A stretch of 64,000 nucleotides of DNA from Diploscapter coronatus (Eukaryota; Nematoda; Chromadorea; Rhabditida; Rhabditidae). Both the position numbers and the translations under genes were made by a program. Below, piece by piece: positions 60,390 to 64,000 of this stretch (position 1 is its first letter; every line of letters starts with the position of its first letter). Under the pieces are notes generated by a model that was given only the letters and a program-made list of their open reading frames with translations, searched no databases and was not told the DNA's origin. The stretch lies in contig OZ038422.1 of NCBI GenBank assembly GCA_964036155.1, positions 39,765,201-39,829,200 on the forward strand, read 5' to 3'.

Positions 60390-63300
60390 ATGGAAAAAGA
60401 AGCGGATCTTGAAGAAGACATGCAGACGGGGATTGAGCAGGAAGATGAGCAGGAGAAGGAGGAAGTGGAGCAGCCAAAGGAGGAAGTGAAAATTGAGCAG
60501 AGCGAATCAAAAGCTGTAATTTTTTGTTATTTCTTAAAAACTATTCTTTCTTGGAAAATAAAACTAAAACAATATCTCCTTTAAAGGTGTTACCTTCTTT
60601 CATTTCAGTCCGTGACAGCTAAGGAGAAAACAGAAAATGAAGAGAAATCGGCCGAAGCAGCTCCCACCTCATCGATGTCGTTGGCGATCGGCGACGACGT
60701 GCCGGCCAACTACGTCATGACCGATCTGGAGATCAACACGGGAGACAGTTATACCAATCTGTCGAATCTATCAAACCTATCCAACTTGTCCGACTCAGCG
60801 GCAGCAGTGTCCTCGCCTTCCCCCACTCCACTCATTTCCCCTTCATCTGTTGCGTCTGCAACTGAAACCAGAACTTCTACAACAAACCGAGGAACCAAAA
60901 GAAAGAATACGGATCATGAAACGAGGTTTTTATTTTATTTTTTTAAAATGAGCCAAATTGTTCAGAATTTCAAGTTTTGAAAAAGTCCCATTTTTAGATT
61001 TGGAACTTCGAAAATTCATTATTCTTTTTTCAGAGGAAGAACCTCTCAGGAAAACGACCTCGACAAGCCGCAACCTCGATCTCGACTCCAGTCTGATACA
61101 TTCTCAGCTACAAGGTTTAGAAATGAGTTGGAAAAATAATAAATTGGAATTTTCAGTGAAACTCCAGATGAAATTGGAGGCGTGCGAGTTCGCAGAACAA
61201 CTAGGGAAATCAAGAGACCCAAATTCGACGACGAACTCGTCGAGACCATGCCTCTCTACAAGTCCAATACTAGGGTAAAAATTAGAATAATTTTGGATGG
61301 CTTAAATATTCTGGGCTTCTTGCATAATTTACCAGTTCACTATTGACCACCATTTGAACCTTCGCCAGGCTATAGGGCTACACGATGTAGGGAAAAGAAA
61401 AAGGACTGGTGAATTATACAGGAGACCAGGATTTTGAAAGATATCTTATTGAAAAATTAGTTTAAAAATGAAATTCTCAGAAACGAGTAAGTGGCGAGCG
61501 CTCTGCACAGCACTCCGCGTCGAAGGACAAGCGAAGTGTCACTCCTTCAGAGGAGTCGCCAATCGATCATTCAGTTTCACAAGGTTGGTAGTAAAAATGA
61601 CGAATATGAGCAAGTTTCTTAGAAAATAACCACTATGCAAAATAACTTGAAGAACTATTTCTTATCTTCCTTACTCGACTATTCTACGTGGTGGTTATTT
61701 TGTTGATTTCTAATGTGTTCATGTCTTTGTGAAATTTCGATTTTCTTATTTTTGAGATAGTAGCAAATTTCATAGGACCGTGCTACTTCTTCTTCAAATC
61801 ACTTTACAAATCAAGAATTTGCAGGAAGAACCTCCACTGATCTGTCGTCTTCCACTCCCCAAGCGACTGAACGCAGAGCATCCCGAGCCTCGCAAATGAG
61901 AAAGCCTTCCACCGCAGCGAGCACTGCTGCTACTGCTGCTGAAAAGCCATCTCCGGTCAAGAGGAGCAAACGCAGCAGGGAGGAGAAGAATGCGGAAAAT
62001 GAGGTTTATTTTTGAATTTTCCTAATGTTTTTTTTTTTTTTTTTTTTTCTATTTTTAACTTTCAGTCCGCCGAAGTGTCAAATCAGGCAAATGTCTCCGA
62101 ACAGCCGCAGAAAATCCACTCGCTCAGAAAGAGAAACACCGTCAGTCTGGCTGATAAACAAGTGAGTAGAATTTTTTTTGAAAAATAATCTTCTCAAAAA
62201 GGCTCATTGTATTTCCCAATCTCTTTTCTGAAGAATATTAAAAGAGAAGAAGATGAAATCTACAAGGAACTTTCAAAGATAATATATATTTTTTAAATCG
62301 AGTTTAATGAATTTTCAAGTTTCCTATTCAGGCAATGGAAGACGTATTGATGGAAGAGGAGCAAGCCCGAATCGAGGAGAAAAAGAAAGAGGCCAGAATT
62401 GCGAGCAAGGACCTGAAGACGAAGGAACTCGCTGCCGCAACCGAGGTCGTCGACAACGCGACTTCCAAGGAACTCAAGAAATTCTCCGCTCACGACGATG
62501 TCGCGCTCATCACTGCTGCTACTCATGTAAGGAAATCAAAATTTAGCTTCAAAAGAGGGAAATTCACTTTTCTTTTCATTTTTTTTCGGAAAAATGTGAA
62601 GTTTTAGAAACAAGTTTTACCTCTTCTGAAATTGAAACGATTTTTTCCAGATAAATGACATGGTGACGATCCACGCCTGTGTCAAGTTCAGCGAGCCATT
62701 CGAGTTGGCAGACATCGAGGAGCGTTGGTATCAACTGATGTACGACGAAGCGCTCTCCAGACTCGCCAAGAAACGATTCGCTGATCTGCAGCCGGAGGAA
62801 GTTCTCAGAATTCAAGTATAAAGATTGAAAATTTTCGAATTTTTCTCCCAACTTCTATTTTTAGAGAAATTTATTTTGAAAATAATTGGAAGATTTCAGT
62901 CAAAAACGCCGTTCTCTATGCGCGAGGAGGAAATTCTCTCTCTGATTCCTGACCAAGGCGCCATGATCAACTACAGCACAATGCAGGAAATCTTGGAGAA
63001 GTACAGGTAGAAATTAAAACAAAAAAAAACATTGCAAAGAGATGAAAATTTTCCCCATTTTCAGAGAAGATTTCCACTCCGCGAGAACGCCTCAAGTCAT
63101 TTTCGATCACTGGCAGAAAATGAGACTGTAAGTTTGTTGGTTTAGATTGCAGTTTTTCAGTGATTTATTGACGCTTCAGCATGGGACTTCTGAAGGATAA
63201 ACCTGAGCCCGAGCCGGCTCCTGCTACACTTGATTGGGGAGCAATCGAGAGCAGACACATTCTGACTGGGGAGACGAAGCTCGATGCAACCAGATATTTG

Positions 63301-64000
63301 AGGTACTATTTAGTTATTTACTTATCTATTTGATGAAAGGGAAATTTCACAATTCCTTCGATTTCGCATTTCATCTTTGATCAAAAGCGAAATAATAGTC
63401 GAGATGAAATTGCACTTCCAGGCAAGCAAATGCTCGAGCCAGATTCGTGGCGCATCTGAACACGCGCGTGCGCGTCACCCCCATCGCTGGGATCGTCAGC
63501 GACCATCTGCCCGATGACATCGTCGCCTCTCTCAAAGGACGACTTGTCAGGTTCGTCAAAAACATACATTTTTCTAAATTTCAATTCACAAAAACACAAT
63601 TGGTCATTGTCGTTTATTTTCGCTTCGCTGATTTAGTTTCATTTCTAGAAGAAATCTATTTCAATGTGAAGTTTTCAAATTTCCAGGTACCTGATCAAAA
63701 CAGACAGGGCTACAATCGGCAGATCGACTTCCATCTACAAAGTCGATGTGGACTTGGCGCTGGAAGGACCTGCTAGCAAGGTAAGAACGATTTGGAGAAA
63801 AACCAATTAAAGTCAATTTAGGGAAAAATAAAAGATTTGAAATTCGAAATTTCCAGATCGCTCGAGAACAGGCAATTATTGAAAGAGATCCGGTCAGGAA
63901 CACCTACACGATCACAAATGTGGGCCGAAGACCGATGTTCGTGGATGCCAAGGCTCTTCCAGGTAAGACCCACGATTTTATAATCGGAAATTTGTGCTCA
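60390..64000 (+). CDS. MCRS1: Microspherule protein 1 (MCRS1), 3' end outside window
   Basis: MCRS1 is a nuclear FHA-domain protein found in INO80 and NSL chromatin complexes and at spindle microtubule ends. The N-terminus from MEKEADLEEDMQTGIEQEDE is acidic and disordered, followed by Ser/Thr-rich and basic stretches (RTTREIKRPKFDDELVETMP, KRSKRSREEKNAE). A coiled-coil segment (EEEQARIEEKKKEARIASKD) precedes the conserved MCRS_N region: VTIHACVKFSEPFELADIEE, RWYQLMYDEALSRLAKKRF, FSMREEEILSLIPDQGAMIN. The FHA domain begins LKGRLVRYLIKTDRATIGRS, continues KVDVDLALEGPASKIAREQA and reaches NVGRRPMFVDAKALPG, where the window cuts it at a donor (63962). The start follows a possible TCAG acceptor by two bases; an upstream ATG near 60262 is less likely because its frame does not lead into these exons. 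Confidence 0.9.

Overview
The window reads as nuclear DNA of a nematode. The reasons are AT-rich non-coding sequence, many short introns (several of about 43-48 bp) ending in TTTCAG/TTTTAG, splice acceptors placed directly before start codons (the arrangement of spliced-leader trans-splicing), a 159-bp operon-like gap between two same-strand genes, a nematode-type divergent Na+/K+-ATPase, and a C-type lectin/C6-like extracellular module. I cannot name the species.

Left conserved block (1-27 kb, all + strand): the last exon of an unrecognised gene; ataxin-10; CC2D1/Lgd (four DM14 repeats plus C2), probably co-transcribed with ataxin-10; GOLPH3; an unrecognised protein of about 260 residues; and a Na+/K+-ATPase alpha-like protein with altered catalytic and ion-binding residues.

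Middle accessory block (about 27.9-54.6 kb): a minus-strand tetraspan membrane protein with a very basic N-terminal half; a signal-peptide-bearing kelch-repeat gene with one near-complete and one truncated relative; a secreted protein of about 470 residues with no recognised family; a second possibly secreted gene; and a plus-strand gene whose exons join a signal peptide, a C-type lectin domain, a C6-like domain and a DEG/ENaC channel region lacking the first transmembrane helix. This block is full of repeats: two foldback elements over 1.2 kb, Helitron-like 3' ends, several MITE-like hairpins and segmental duplications. It looks like a fast-evolving island between housekeeping genes.

Right conserved block (56.5-64 kb): mitochondrial ATP synthase subunit alpha (minus) and MCRS1 (plus, running off the window), arranged head to head around a gap of about 425 bp.

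All gene models were spliced by eye from reading frame, splice consensus and protein-family knowledge. Exon edges are predictions. The main points for follow-up are the lectin-DEG/ENaC fusion, the degenerate P-type ATPase, the long inverted repeat inside an intron of the fusion gene, three GC-AG introns and the secreted-kelch cluster.
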